A DNA stretch of 38,631 nucleotides from Deltaproteobacteria bacterium (GTDB lineage: Bacteria; Desulfobacterota; Syntrophia; Syntrophales; UBA5619): NCBI GenBank assembly GCA_021817825.1, contig JAKAFS010000032.1, forward strand, positions 1 to 38,631, written 5' to 3'. How positions within the stretch are numbered: position 1 is the first letter of the stretch; every line of letters starts with the position of its first letter. The notes under the pieces were generated by a model that saw nothing but the letters and a program-made list of their open reading frames with translations, was not told where the DNA came from and did no database searches. The position numbers were made by a program, and so were the translations under genes. Below, in pieces: positions 1 through 7,848 of the stretch.

Positions 1-203
1 TTCTCATCACTCAACCTCTTTCTTCATCGATTGAAGTCTGCTTTGCAGTTGAACCTAATTTCAGAAAGCCGTGGTGGATGTCAAGGGGATTTTCTAACCG
101 CTTTCCCTTCCCTCGCGCAGCGGGCCAGTAAAATCAAATGTATCTTCCACCAACAACGGCTTAAACAATTCACCTCCGACACCAAGCAATATCACAGCAA
201 AAC

Positions 204-231
204 AAAAGGCCTCCTTTGCCGGAGGCCTTTT
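204..231 (-). terminator. Rho-independent terminator of the TRAP operon
   Basis: A 7-bp GC-rich stem (208-214 with 221-227) is extended by A/T pairs on both sides and has a 6-nt loop. It lies just past the dctM stop codon. On the minus strand the stem is followed by a T-rich tract; the plus strand also shows four T, so it may work in both directions. Bases 1-203 hold no gene I can support. Confidence 0.8.
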
Positions 232-261
232 CGTTGTGGCGGATGATTTGGAATGGCTCTG

Positions 262-1542
262 CTAACCCATCAATACCCGGGGGATATACAATGACAATTC
301 GGGCCAGATGACCGTGATGAACAGCGCCAGCAGCAGGATCGTGAGGAAGGGCAGCACCCCTTTGACAACCTGTTCCACCCGCTCTCTCGACATGGCGCTG
401 ACGACGAAGAGATTCAGCCCTACGGGAGGCGTAATCATGGCGATCTCGATATTGACCGTCATCACGACCGCAAAGTGGATCAAGTCGATATGGAGCGCAG
501 CCATGACCGGCAACAGCAAGGGCAGGGTAATCAGAATGATCGCGATCCCTTCCAGGAAGGTGCCCATGATCAGGAACATGACATTGGTGGCCAAAAAGAA
601 GCCCCATCGCCCCAAATTGTACTCGGCCATCAGCTTCAGGATCGCATTCGGCACCTGATTCGCCGTGAGAAAGAGGGCAAAAACCTGGGCCGCGGCAATG
701 ATCAAGAAGATCATCGAGGAGATGTTGATCGACTCCCGGAAGATGGCCCGCGTATCCTTGAATTTCAGCTCATGGTAGATGAAGACGGAGACAAAGACCG
801 TATAGAAGATCGACAGCACGGCCGCTTCGGTCGGCGTCACAATCCCCAGATAGATGGTCCCGAGGATGAAGACCGGCAGGAAGGCGCCGGGTAGGGCCTT
901 GAAGGTGGCACGCCACCTCTCCTCCCAGGTCGCCTTCTGGCATTTTCCATAACCCTTCACCTTTGCATAGACGATTGCAAAGACAATCAGCATCGCCGTC
1001 AGCAAGAGGCCGGGCAGGAGACCGGCCATGAAGAGCTTGCCCACCGACTCTTCAGCCGTCACCCCGTAAACCACCATGGGGACGCTGGGGGGGATGAGGA
1101 TACCCAAGGTGCCGCCTGCGGCGATCAGCCCCATGGAGAACTTCTTGTCGTATCCCCCCTCGATCAGGGCGGGGAGCATGATCGCACCGATCGCCGCTGC
1201 CGTGGCCGGACTCGATCCAGAAATGGCCGCAAAGATGGCGCACGATAAGATTGTCACCACGGCCAACCCGCCGGCCAGATGGCCGAACCAGGCCCTAAGG
1301 GCATTGATCAGGTATTTGGAGACCCCTCCATAGGTCATCAAAACCCCGGCGGCCACAAAGGCCGGAATCGACATCAGGCTGGGGCTGAGCAGCGAGGAAA
1401 ACATCCGCTGGACGATCATATACATGCCGAAATTGCCGTCCAGACTGAGGGCCAGGATGGCGGCCAAGGCGAGACTCACGGCCACCGGGACGTTGATAAG
1501 AAAAAAACCAATAAATACGATAAAGAGAATTGCCGTTTCCAT
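262..1542 (-). CDS. dctM: TRAP transporter large permease subunit (DctM)
   Basis: This is the 12-13 helix integral membrane subunit of a tripartite ATP-independent periplasmic transporter, which uses the sodium or proton gradient to import organic acids delivered by DctP. The 426-residue protein is almost entirely hydrophobic helices and has the family's Gly/Pro-rich segment (GGTLGILIPPSVPMVVYG) and a closing segment with ITPPVGLNLFV. The start at 1542 is chosen over an upstream in-frame ATG at 1575 because GGAGG stands 7 nt before it and because it lies 2 bp after the dctQ stop, implying translational coupling. Family length is about 425 residues, so the gene looks complete. The substrate cannot be read from the sequence. 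Confidence 0.93.
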   Translation of the reverse strand: METAILFIVFIGFFLINVPVAVSLALAAILALSLDGNFGMYMIVQRMFSSLLSPSLMSIPAFVAAGVLMTYGGVSKYLINALRAWFGHLAGGLAVVTILSCAIFAAISGSSPATAAAIGAIMLPALIEGGYDKKFSMGLIAAGGTLGILIPPSVPMVVYGVTAEESVGKLFMAGLLPGLLLTAMLIVFAIVYAKVKGYGKCQKATWEERWRATFKALPGAFLPVFILGTIYLGIVTPTEAAVLSIFYTVFVSVFIYHELKFKDTRAIFRESINISSMIFLIIAAAQVFALFLTANQVPNAILKLMAEYNLGRWGFFLATNVMFLIMGTFLEGIAIILITLPLLLPVMAALHIDLIHFAVVMTVNIEIAMITPPVGLNLFVVSAMSRERVEQVVKGVLPFLTILLLALFITVIWPELSLYIPRVLMG

Positions 1543-1544
1543 GA

Positions 1545-2054
1545 TTAAGCCTCCCCGCCATTGGCCTGCAACCATTCGGCTCCACCGTTTTTTAAATGGC
1601 GGTAAAGTTGCTGCAGCAACCTAAAATTGAACATCAAGCCGCTGATGGGCATAATCAGGTAAACAATCCACAAGGGGAAACGGGTATTGTCCGATCCCTG
1701 ACCGGAAGTCAGATAATTATTGACCAGTTGTATCCCGTAGTAGGTGTAGATGAGGCCGAAGGTCAGGCTGATCAGGTGAGCCAATACACTGACCCAGCGG
1801 CGGATGCGCAAAGGGATCTGGATGAACAGCAGGTCAACCTTGATGTGATAGTTATCGCGCAAGGCGACTGCAATCCCGATCATCGTTCCCCAGACGATGA
1901 AATAGGCGCTGAATTCGTCATAGGCCGACTTGGAGGCATTGAAGCAATACCGCATGATCACATTGAACATGATGAGCGACAGTCCAAAAAAGAGCAAACT
2001 TCCTGACAAATAGTCCTCGAAAGCGCTATAGAACCTATTCGCGCGTCCCGTCAT
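1545..2054 (-). CDS. dctQ: TRAP transporter small permease subunit (DctQ)
   Basis: This 169-residue protein is the four-helix small membrane subunit that partners with DctM. The hydrophobic segments match the family layout, including helix 1 (SGSLLFFGLSLIMFNVIMRY) followed by a conserved-type segment with AYDEFSAYFIVWGTMIG. The start at 2054 is preferred over an in-frame codon 27 bases upstream because AAGGAGGG lies 6 nt before it. It is followed directly by dctM. It is separated from dctP by about 410 bases, a long gap for a TRAP operon, and that gap holds several hairpins. Confidence 0.9.
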   Translation of the reverse strand: MTGRANRFYSAFEDYLSGSLLFFGLSLIMFNVIMRYCFNASKSAYDEFSAYFIVWGTMIGIAVALRDNYHIKVDLLFIQIPLRIRRWVSVLAHLISLTFGLIYTYYGIQLVNNYLTSGQGSDNTRFPLWIVYLIMPISGLMFNFRLLQQLYRHLKNGGAEWLQANGGEA

Positions 2055-2085
2055 ATTGTACCCTCCTTCTTTATTTCCCAAGCAG

Positions 2086-2141
2086 TGACGCTCCGCGTCA
2101 AACGGCAGGACTCTTTAGCGCCGCTTGAACTCCAGCGGCGC
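2086..2141 (-). other. Two perfect hairpins in the dctP-dctQ spacer, near dctQ
   Basis: TGACGC (2086-2091) pairs with GCGTCA (2095-2100) around a 3-nt loop. GCGCCGCT (2118-2125) pairs with AGCGGCGC (2134-2141) around an 8-nt loop. Neither is followed by a T-run on the minus strand. They would lie in the leader of dctQ and may act in mRNA processing or stability. An 81-codon GTG-initiated frame on the minus strand (2145-2390) covers the rest of the spacer but has no ribosome-binding site and no recognisable family, so I do not call it a gene. Confidence 0.55.
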
Positions 2142-2411
2142 CGGTTATTGCATTCTATTTTTAACCACTCTCACGCTTCCGTTGTTGCACCCGAAACGCT
2201 CGGAACTGCGCAAGTGGTATACTTTTCGTAATTTCAAATACGACCTCTCTCTGACCTCACGGGAGAATGATAAAAGAATATGACCGTGCTCGCTTGCGAC
2301 TCCCCTCTCTATAGCATCGAACCCGTATTCTTCGCTGATTACCCTCAGCGGTAAGATTACTTTACCATTCAGGATAATATCTTTTGTCACTTAGAACATT
2401 CGCACCAGAGT

Positions 2412-2453
2412 GATGCCCTCATCCCCGCGGGCGACCGCGGGGGTGAGGGCATC
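2412..2453 (-). terminator. Strong hairpin immediately after dctP (attenuating or stabilising)
   Basis: Arms 2412-2430 and 2435-2453 pair over 19 bases with a single G-T wobble and a 4-nt loop. The hairpin begins 13 bases after the dctP stop. There is no U-tract on the minus strand, so it may be a 3' stabiliser or partial terminator that lets the binding protein be made in excess of the permeases. That role is known for binding-protein operons and is inferred here. Confidence 0.6.
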
Positions 2454-2465
2454 CATTACTCAGAA

Positions 2466-3479
2466 CTATTTGCTGTTCCTTGCTGCATCGATGGTTTCTT
2501 TCCCGAATTTGGGAGTCCACTTGTCGTACACGGGCTTCATCTTGGCCACAAAGGCGTTCCGTTCCGCCGCCGTCAGCTCGTAGACCTTCGTCTTGCCGCT
2601 GGCCTTGATCTTCTCCAGACTCTTCACATTGGCCTCGGCCGCCAGTTTGATGGCATGGTCCGTCGCATCCTTCATGGCCTGCTTCACCAGCTTCTGCTGC
2701 TCCGCATTGAGGCTGCCCCAGAACTTGGTGTTGGTAAGGATGACATAATCCATCCGGCCATGGTTGGTGATGGACAGATAGGGAAGCACTTCATAGAGTT
2801 TCGCGGTGTCGAAGTTGTTCAGCGTGTTTTCCAGACCGTCCACCGTCTTGTTCTGTAGGGTCTGATACATCTCACCCCAGGCCACAGTCTGGGAGCCGGC
2901 GCCCAGGGCGTTGTTCTGGTCTTCGATCAAACCGCCGCTGGCAGTCCGCAGTTTCAGCCCCTTGACATCGTCCGGCTTCCTGATCTCCCGCTTGATGTTG
3001 GCCAGCTGTTTCGAGGCATTGAGCAGCCAGGTCATGCCCAGAATGCCTTTGTCTTGCAGAGAGGTCAGCAGTTTGTCGCCGTATTTGCCGGTGAAGAAGG
3101 TATAGGCGGCCTTATCGTCCTTGAACAGGAAGGGAAGGTCCCCGATCTGGAAGGCCTCGTTGAAACCGATCAGCCGGGTGGCCAACGGGGCGATGAACTG
3201 CACGTTATTGGCCTGTAGGGCCTCCAACTCTTCCTTTTCTCCGTAGAGCTGGCTGGAGGGGAAAATCTGCACCTCGAACTTGCCGTTCGATCTTTTCTCC
3301 AATAACTCTTTGAATTTAGCAGCAGCCTGGTGTTTAGGAGTGTTTTCCACGACCACGTGGGAGAACTTGATGACCACTTTGCCATCAGCGGCTTCCGCCT
3401 TACCATAACCATTCATCCCTGCCGGTAAAAGCAGGCTCAAGCCCAACAACGCCATCCCCATTTTTTTACTCGTTTTCAT
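2466..3479 (-). CDS. dctP: TRAP transporter solute-binding protein (DctP family)
   Basis: This 337-residue periplasmic protein captures the substrate and hands it to DctQM. A signal peptide is clear: MKTSKK, a hydrophobic core (MALLGLSLLLPAG) and cleavage near KAEAADG at about residue 32. The mature protein begins with VVIKFSHVV and carries the family's central segment with LKLRTASGG and the WGEMYQTLQNKTVDGLEN region, where a conserved Arg usually binds the ligand carboxylate. A ribosome-binding site (AAAGGAG) precedes the start. It is the first gene of the operon, followed by a strong hairpin, then dctQ and dctM. The ligand is unknown; C4-dicarboxylates are only one of many used by this family. 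Confidence 0.93.
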   Translation of the reverse strand: MKTSKKMGMALLGLSLLLPAGMNGYGKAEAADGKVVIKFSHVVVENTPKHQAAAKFKELLEKRSNGKFEVQIFPSSQLYGEKEELEALQANNVQFIAPLATRLIGFNEAFQIGDLPFLFKDDKAAYTFFTGKYGDKLLTSLQDKGILGMTWLLNASKQLANIKREIRKPDDVKGLKLRTASGGLIEDQNNALGAGSQTVAWGEMYQTLQNKTVDGLENTLNNFDTAKLYEVLPYLSITNHGRMDYVILTNTKFWGSLNAEQQKLVKQAMKDATDHAIKLAAEANVKSLEKIKASGKTKVYELTAAERNAFVAKMKPVYDKWTPKFGKETIDAARNSK

Positions 3480-4109
3480 AAAACCAGTCTCCTTTCAAAG
3501 TTAAGCATCTTTCAACGATGCTTTCTTGCGCTGCTTTCCCAACGTCGAGCGAATCAACCCATCCCGTTGCTGAGCAGCCCTTCTTCACTTCTGTGACTGT
3601 TATCTGAAAGAACAATATCAATTGGCGCTTCTTCGAAAATGGCCCGGCGGTTCTGTAAAATAAGGTTACAAAAAATCAATCAACTGAGGGAAAATCGCAT
3701 TTCAGCAGGGTCAATCGGGAGATCATTCGTTGATCGTCTGACTACTTCTATGCCGATCTGTTTTCTCCGTCAATCTCTTTTTCCAAAACGCAATGCGCAC
3801 CTTTTGCGCCGTTCCTGCCAGGCCCTGACTGTTCGTTGGCGACCTCCCGCTCCATGGCAAGCCCGATGAGAATGGGCCGGTGAAATCAACGGGTGGTCCT
3901 GTAAAAGCTAAAAGCATGCCACTTTCTGACGGCAGAAAATAGGCAAGCATTTCCGACAGACGGCGCATCGACCTCCGGCCGCGATCTGTTTCAGAGAAAC
4001 AATATGTTTCATCATGAAGCAGTCCGTTCCGTGCTTTCCGGGCAAGATAACCTGTATTCGGGCATGCGTCAGGAATGCAGAAGACTAAGAAGCCCTATAG
4101 GAATGGCAT
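3480..4109. other. Non-coding stretch upstream of dctP
   Basis: About 630 bases with no convincing gene; short frames on either strand lack ribosome-binding sites and familiar composition. It should hold the dctP promoter and, at its right end, the 3' end of the AbrB-family gene transcript. The only promoter-like element I can point to is the possible sigma54 site at 3906-3921. Confidence 0.6.
3906..3921 (-). promoter_or_regulatory. Possible sigma54 (-24/-12) promoter for the TRAP operon
   Basis: The minus strand reads TGGCATGCTTTTAGCT. It keeps GG and GC at the required spacing and fits the TGGCACG-N4-TTGCW consensus at all but two informative positions. It lies about 430 bases before dctP, a long leader. 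Two NtrC-type activators are present in the window, but no binding site ties them to this promoter. Confidence 0.3.
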
Positions 4110-5180
4110 TCACCCTTTGAACCATCGTTTAAGAAGGAGTGGTGACAAAAAGAGGATGCAAAAGAGACGGAACAACTGGTAGGCGAGAATAAAGGCCACA
4201 TCGGCCCCAAGCGTGAGGGCGACGATCCCCATCTCGGCCATGCCGCCCGGCGCGGTGCTCAGAAATGCGGTCAACCGGCTGGCAGGGGTGACAAGGGTAA
4301 GGCCGAGACAAACCAGATAGCAAAAAACAACCAGCGCCACCGAGCAGCCGATGGCAAACAAGATGACCTTTCCGGCTCCCCGGAGACGCTCCAAAGAAAT
4401 ATTGATTCCCATATGGGTGCCGAAAAAGATCAGCGCCGTGGTCATCAGCAAGGGGGGAACCGGCGGAACGGGAATCCCGCCGAGCACAAGGGCCGCTATC
4501 GCAAAGGTCGGTCCCAGAAAGTAAGGAAGCGGAAATCTCAGGAGGATGGCCAGCCAGGCCCCAAGCGTCGCCGCCAGGATGGCCGGCAGAATGGCGACGA
4601 GGTTGAAATGGACGTTGCTGGCTTGCGTCAGCGGCAGAGCGGCATGCGGATGTTCAATCCCGTAAGTGGCTACGAAGGGAACGATAAAGAGCACCACCAG
4701 CACACGCATCAACTGTATCAGAGTGACGATGGTGATATCCACATCCTCCATTTCCTCAGCCAGGGGAATCATCTGCGTCATGCCGCCGGGCATACTGCCC
4801 ATAATACCGCTGGCCAGACTGATCCCTGCCTTCCGGTGAATGAAGTATCCGATCGCCAGGCTGAAAATGCCGATCAAGAAGGTGGCTGCGGCCATCCAGG
4901 GCAGATTGATCAGGATCTGCCGGGTTGTTTCGACGTTTACGGTCCTGCCCATCGAATAGCCAAGGACGACCAATGCGGCATCGCGAAAGCCGACCGGCCA
5001 GTGGGTCCCTTCAGCCCTGAGGGCATGGTGGATCAGGGTGACGGTCAGCGGTCCCAGTATCCAGGGAATCGGGATTTTTAAAAACGCAAAGAGCAAACCA
5101 CCGGGGATGGCGACCAGACCGGTAGTGAGAATTGGCAATACTTTATTGAAATAATGTGCTTCAGCAAAAATGGGCCTCAT
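4110..5180 (-). CDS. AbrB-family (duplicated AbrB) integral membrane protein
   Basis: The 356-residue polytopic protein is made of two similar halves, each with a GxLLxxLxIPxPWxLGP-like opening (GGLLFAFLKIPIPWILGPL near residue 27 and a related LRFPLPYFLGPTFA in the second half). This is the hallmark of the membrane AbrB duplication family (COG3180), putative ammonia monooxygenase-like or transport proteins of unproven function, unrelated to the DNA-binding AbrB. The segment GIMGSMPGGMTQM and its C-terminal counterpart STAPGGMAEMG are typical conserved repeats. The start at 5180 is chosen over one at 5225 because GGAGG stands just before it. In many genomes such genes neighbour TRAP or tripartite carboxylate transporters, as here, so a role in carboxylate export or import is plausible but unproven. 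Confidence 0.85.
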   Translation of the reverse strand: MRPIFAEAHYFNKVLPILTTGLVAIPGGLLFAFLKIPIPWILGPLTVTLIHHALRAEGTHWPVGFRDAALVVLGYSMGRTVNVETTRQILINLPWMAAATFLIGIFSLAIGYFIHRKAGISLASGIMGSMPGGMTQMIPLAEEMEDVDITIVTLIQLMRVLVVLFIVPFVATYGIEHPHAALPLTQASNVHFNLVAILPAILAATLGAWLAILLRFPLPYFLGPTFAIAALVLGGIPVPPVPPLLMTTALIFFGTHMGINISLERLRGAGKVILFAIGCSVALVVFCYLVCLGLTLVTPASRLTAFLSTAPGGMAEMGIVALTLGADVAFILAYQLFRLFCILFLSPLLLKRWFKG

Positions 5181-5542
5181 GCCGCCTCCAACCATTTCCC
5201 CTGCCGTTTTCCTCTTTCCAGCCATGTCTTCAATGCCTTGGCCCGAGCGAGGCCGCGATCATCCCGCCCTGGGCTTCATACCCCACATGATGCCATGGAT
5301 GCCAGCAAAATGACTCGCGAGATCATCGAAAAGGAATGTCTGCAATGAAAAACAAGCAGAAGATGGTCCGTAAGCAAAGGCCCCCCACAGGATGCCCCGA
5401 TGCCTCCCCGTCCGGGTTTTTCACCTCGAAAATGGTTCTGACCTTTGAGGGAACGAATGGATTCAGACGTCATCAGAAGAAAAAACGATGCGCCATAATG
5501 CGATAAAGCATGGTTCCCAAGAAAATATGATAGCAGGGGATT
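5181..5542. other. Intergenic region, no gene supported
   Basis: About 360 bases separate the AbrB-family gene from the TetR gene. Short frames exist on both strands (up to 65 codons), none with a good ribosome-binding site or recognisable content. No clear terminator hairpin was found. Confidence 0.5.
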
Positions 5543-6145
5543 TTAGCGGAGCATGACAGCTTCCCGGTAGATTCGCCAGAGAGAATTGAATTTATCGGTC
5601 AGTTTGAAGCTTTCATTGCTAAGAGACCACATGTTCACCAGTCCCTGAATAAGAGTAAAGAGCAAGCTTGCCGCAGCCTCCAGGTCGATGTCGTTGCGGA
5701 CGGCGCCGTCCCGAACCCCCTCGGCGAGGAGTTCCTTCAGACGGGCGATGTATCTGCTGATCGTTTGCGACGCCTGTACGTTCAGTTTCCGATCGCCAAG
5801 GCTGATGATTTCAGCGATCACTTGAAAGGAGATCCCTTTGCGCATACCGATCGCGGAAAAGTGCGCCGTGATGACTTTTTCGAGGGTATCAAGGGATAAC
5901 GGCTCGTTGCCGATGTTTTCCGCCGAAAGATCCCTGAGAAGGGACTCTTCAATACTGTTGAGCAGAAAGGAGAGAATACTTTTCTTGCTCTTGAAATGAC
6001 GGTAGATCGCCGCCTCGGAGATGCCCACCTCTGCGGCAATCCTTCTCACCGTCAGGTGCTCGCTTCCATATTTGAAGATCAGAGATCCGGCCGCATTGAT
6101 GATCTGCTGCTGACGGACCTCCGTATTTTTTCGTTTGCTCAACAT
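5543..6145 (-). CDS. TetR/AcrR-family transcriptional regulator
   Basis: This 200-residue dimeric repressor-type protein has a standard TetR N-terminal DNA-binding domain at residues 10-57: RQQQIINAAGSLIFKYG, then TVRRIAAEVGISEAAIYRHF as helix-turn-helix and the usual KSKKSILSFLL after it. The C-terminal two thirds are helical and divergent and would bind an unknown small ligand; the length fits the family. The start has an AGGA site 8 nt upstream. Downstream on the same strand is the AbrB-family gene, and upstream are three small membrane-protein genes, one with a TetR-like operator in its promoter (7027-7064). That operator is a candidate target; I see no clear copy of it in front of this gene itself. 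Confidence 0.92.
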   Translation of the reverse strand: MLSKRKNTEVRQQQIINAAGSLIFKYGSEHLTVRRIAAEVGISEAAIYRHFKSKKSILSFLLNSIEESLLRDLSAENIGNEPLSLDTLEKVITAHFSAIGMRKGISFQVIAEIISLGDRKLNVQASQTISRYIARLKELLAEGVRDGAVRNDIDLEAAASLLFTLIQGLVNMWSLSNESFKLTDKFNSLWRIYREAVMLR

Positions 6146-6419
6146 AAATCATTCCTGAAGAGATCGTATATAGGCCATCTGGGAAGCAGCAGGATATCCT
6201 TCCGCTCCGAAAAGCGGCTCTGCCCAGGCGGCAGACAGCGTCTAACGCCCACTTGATGTAGCTATATAATCGAAACTCTCGGAAAGATCAAACACTATGC
6301 GACAAACAAACTGCCTTACCGCCAATGGTCATTCCTGTAGCCAAGCAGCAAAACGCCGATCCCGGATCTGGAACATGCGGACGGGTTCCGCTGAAGCCTT
6401 TTGTGGCTAAGGCGTCCAG

Positions 6420-6602
6420 TCAGGGGCAGGGTCTTTTTTTCGTTTCCCCATCCATTCGAGTCAATACATATGTATACAACACAAACAAAACGGCTACGAG
6501 GGCGGCGGTGGCCGGACCGGGCAGAACGGCCAGCTTGATGAGAGCGATAAGGGCGGCAAGAATGCTCACAAGGGCACCTGACAAAATCAAAAATTTAGAC
6601 AT
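6420..6602 (-). CDS. Small two-helix membrane protein (60 aa)
   Basis: A 60-residue protein with two predicted transmembrane helices, FLILSGALVSILAALIALI and ATAALVAVLFVLYTYVLT, and a short charged tail (RMDGETKKRPCP). The coding call rests on an excellent ribosome-binding site (AAGGAGG, 5 nt before the ATG) and membrane-protein composition. It resembles no family I can name. It lies 151 bases downstream of another small two-helix protein on the same strand and may be co-transcribed with it. Confidence 0.7.
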   Translation of the reverse strand: MSKFLILSGALVSILAALIALIKLAVLPGPATAALVAVLFVLYTYVLTRMDGETKKRPCP

Positions 6603-6753
6603 TTTTACCTCCTTTTTTACAGGCTATCTAATTAGTTTCATTATTATTTATTTGTCTCAGGGCCACTTCCGCATCATTTTAAAGTTTCCAAACATCCCGC
6701 ATAGTCATGAAGATCATGCTCATCCCGGGGTGCCCAGCCGCCGCGGAAATGAT

Positions 6754-6978
6754 TCAGTTCTTGTCCAATGAGGCATTGCCATTGCCTTCCGTAGAGGCTT
6801 CCGTCTTTCCAGCTTTCGCCTCGCCATCACCCATCATGACTGCAATCCCATAGATCATTCCAACAAGCAACGCACCGACGGTAAGGATGGTTAAGTACCA
6901 TGGAAGATCTAACTGCTTGATGATGACAATACCTGCAATCGCACCCACAAACATGCCAAGCGTCTTAAATGCCTTCAT
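6754..6978 (-). CDS. Small two-helix membrane protein (74 aa)
   Basis: A 74-residue protein with helices LGMFVGAIAGIVIIKQL and YLTILTVGALLVGMIYGIAV and a hydrophilic Lys/Glu/Asn-rich tail. AGGAGG lies 6 nt before the start. A near-consensus sigma70 promoter (7047-7076) with overlapping operator-like repeats stands about 70 bases upstream, so expression is probably strong when derepressed. The function is not recognisable; tail and helices look like a tiny stress or transporter-accessory protein, which is a guess. Confidence 0.75.
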   Translation of the reverse strand: MKAFKTLGMFVGAIAGIVIIKQLDLPWYLTILTVGALLVGMIYGIAVMMGDGEAKAGKTEASTEGNGNASLDKN

Positions 6979-7026
6979 TGCATACCTCCTGATTTCAAAC
7001 TTAGGAAACGGCCAGTGATAGAGACA

Positions 7027-7064
7027 GTAAGTTAACGAACGCTTACATTATAGTTAACGCTTAC
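7027..7064. promoter_or_regulatory. TetR-type operator repeats overlapping a promoter
   Basis: AACGCTTAC occurs twice exactly 18 bases apart (7038-7046 and 7056-7064). The first copy is part of an imperfect palindrome read on the minus strand as GTAAGCGTTCGTTAAC, flanked by outer GTAAG/CTTAC arms (7027-7031 and 7042-7046). One copy sits in the promoter spacer and the other just downstream of the -10, a position suited to repression. The arrangement is typical of TetR-family operators; assignment to the TetR gene at 5543-6145 is inference. Confidence 0.6.
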
Positions 7065-7076
7065 TAATATAGTCAA
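7047..7076 (-). promoter_or_regulatory. Near-consensus sigma70 promoter of the 74-aa gene
   Basis: On the minus strand, TTGACT (7076-7071), an 18-bp spacer and a perfect TATAAT (7052-7047). The expected start is near 7040, giving a leader of about 60 nt before the ATG at 6978. Confidence 0.8.
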
Positions 7077-7441
7077 GCAAAAAATGAGTGGCGAAGGCAA
7101 ATAACTGCCATAGCGACACTGTTCATAAATTGAGAAAGAAATTGCGACATGCCGGAGGCGCATGGCCTATCTGGAAGGAAATTACGAAAAATGAGTAACT
7201 GAAAGGATACGATTTAAGGCGACCCGAAATCCCTGGCAATTCGCTGGCCCGAAATCCCTTGACAAGCCCGGACCGCCCCCCTATACTCACGCCCATCGCG
7301 TGCGGCAGAGTATCCGGGGAACCCGCAGGAAGTCTACGTGACGACGAACGTTTCCTGTCTCCTGCCCCCGGCAACAAACAAACGCCTTCGTTTTTCAGTC
7401 TCTTCGCTTCAGGAGAACCGATAGGACCAAAGGGGAATGAC
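7077..7441. other. Intergenic region upstream of the 62-aa gene
   Basis: About 365 bases with overlapping open frames on both strands but no ribosome-binding site for any of them. One plus frame is just an upstream extension of the 62-aa gene. No strong promoter or hairpin was identified. Confidence 0.4.
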
Positions 7442-7630
7442 ATGTTTCCGCAAACCTTCGAACAATGGGTCTTTTTACTCGCCGCTTGCGTCATCGGATT
7501 GCTTATCGGACAGTTCATTCGTCATCAGCGGCAAAAAAATAACCCCGTCCCCGGAGTGCAAACCACCTTCCCAAGAAAACGTCTTTCCAAAAAAGAACGA
7601 CGCAAAGGGAAAATCAGCTCTAAAGGCTAG
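7442..7630 (+). CDS. Small single-helix membrane protein (62 aa)
   Basis: A 62-residue protein with one N-terminal transmembrane helix (WVFLLAACVIGLLIGQFI) followed by a very basic tail (RKRLSKKERRKGKISSKG). The in-frame codon at 7442 is chosen because AAGGGG lies upstream at a suitable distance; the longer frame from 7259 has no such signal. The layout, short anchor plus positive cytoplasmic tail, is seen in many unnamed small membrane proteins. No family is recognised. Confidence 0.6.
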   Translation: MFPQTFEQWVFLLAACVIGLLIGQFIRHQRQKNNPVPGVQTTFPRKRLSKKERRKGKISSKG

Positions 7631-7848
7631 TCCTTACTTTTCTTCCATCCCGGCACTGAAGATTGGGCAGATGCCTTTATCTCCGCACCGTTACTTCTCA
7701 AACATGCCTTCGTGATCGGCCCGCTGACTCATATAAAAATGTAACCGAAGGGAGATAAGAGCAGGGTAATCACAGTTGTTGTTTTCTCCGAGTTGTGCCA
7801 TAAGATTGAATCCATATACTTCATACTGCCCTGTAAGGAGATCGGAGC

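Noticed and set aside
475..894. Open frame antisense to dctM
   Set aside because: Highly charged, low-complexity translation typical of the opposite strand of a membrane protein gene; no ribosome-binding site.
2145..2390. 81-codon minus-strand frame in the dctP-dctQ spacer
   Set aside because: GTG start without a ribosome-binding site and no family resemblance; lower GC is not enough to call a gene.
5276..5473. 65-codon minus-strand frame before the AbrB-family gene
   Set aside because: No ribosome-binding site and unremarkable composition.
6325..6771. 148-codon plus-strand frame
   Set aside because: It lies across two better-supported minus-strand small genes and lacks a ribosome-binding site.
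7123..7518. 131-codon minus-strand frame
   Set aside because: Antisense to the 62-aa gene; its translation looks random and has no start signal.
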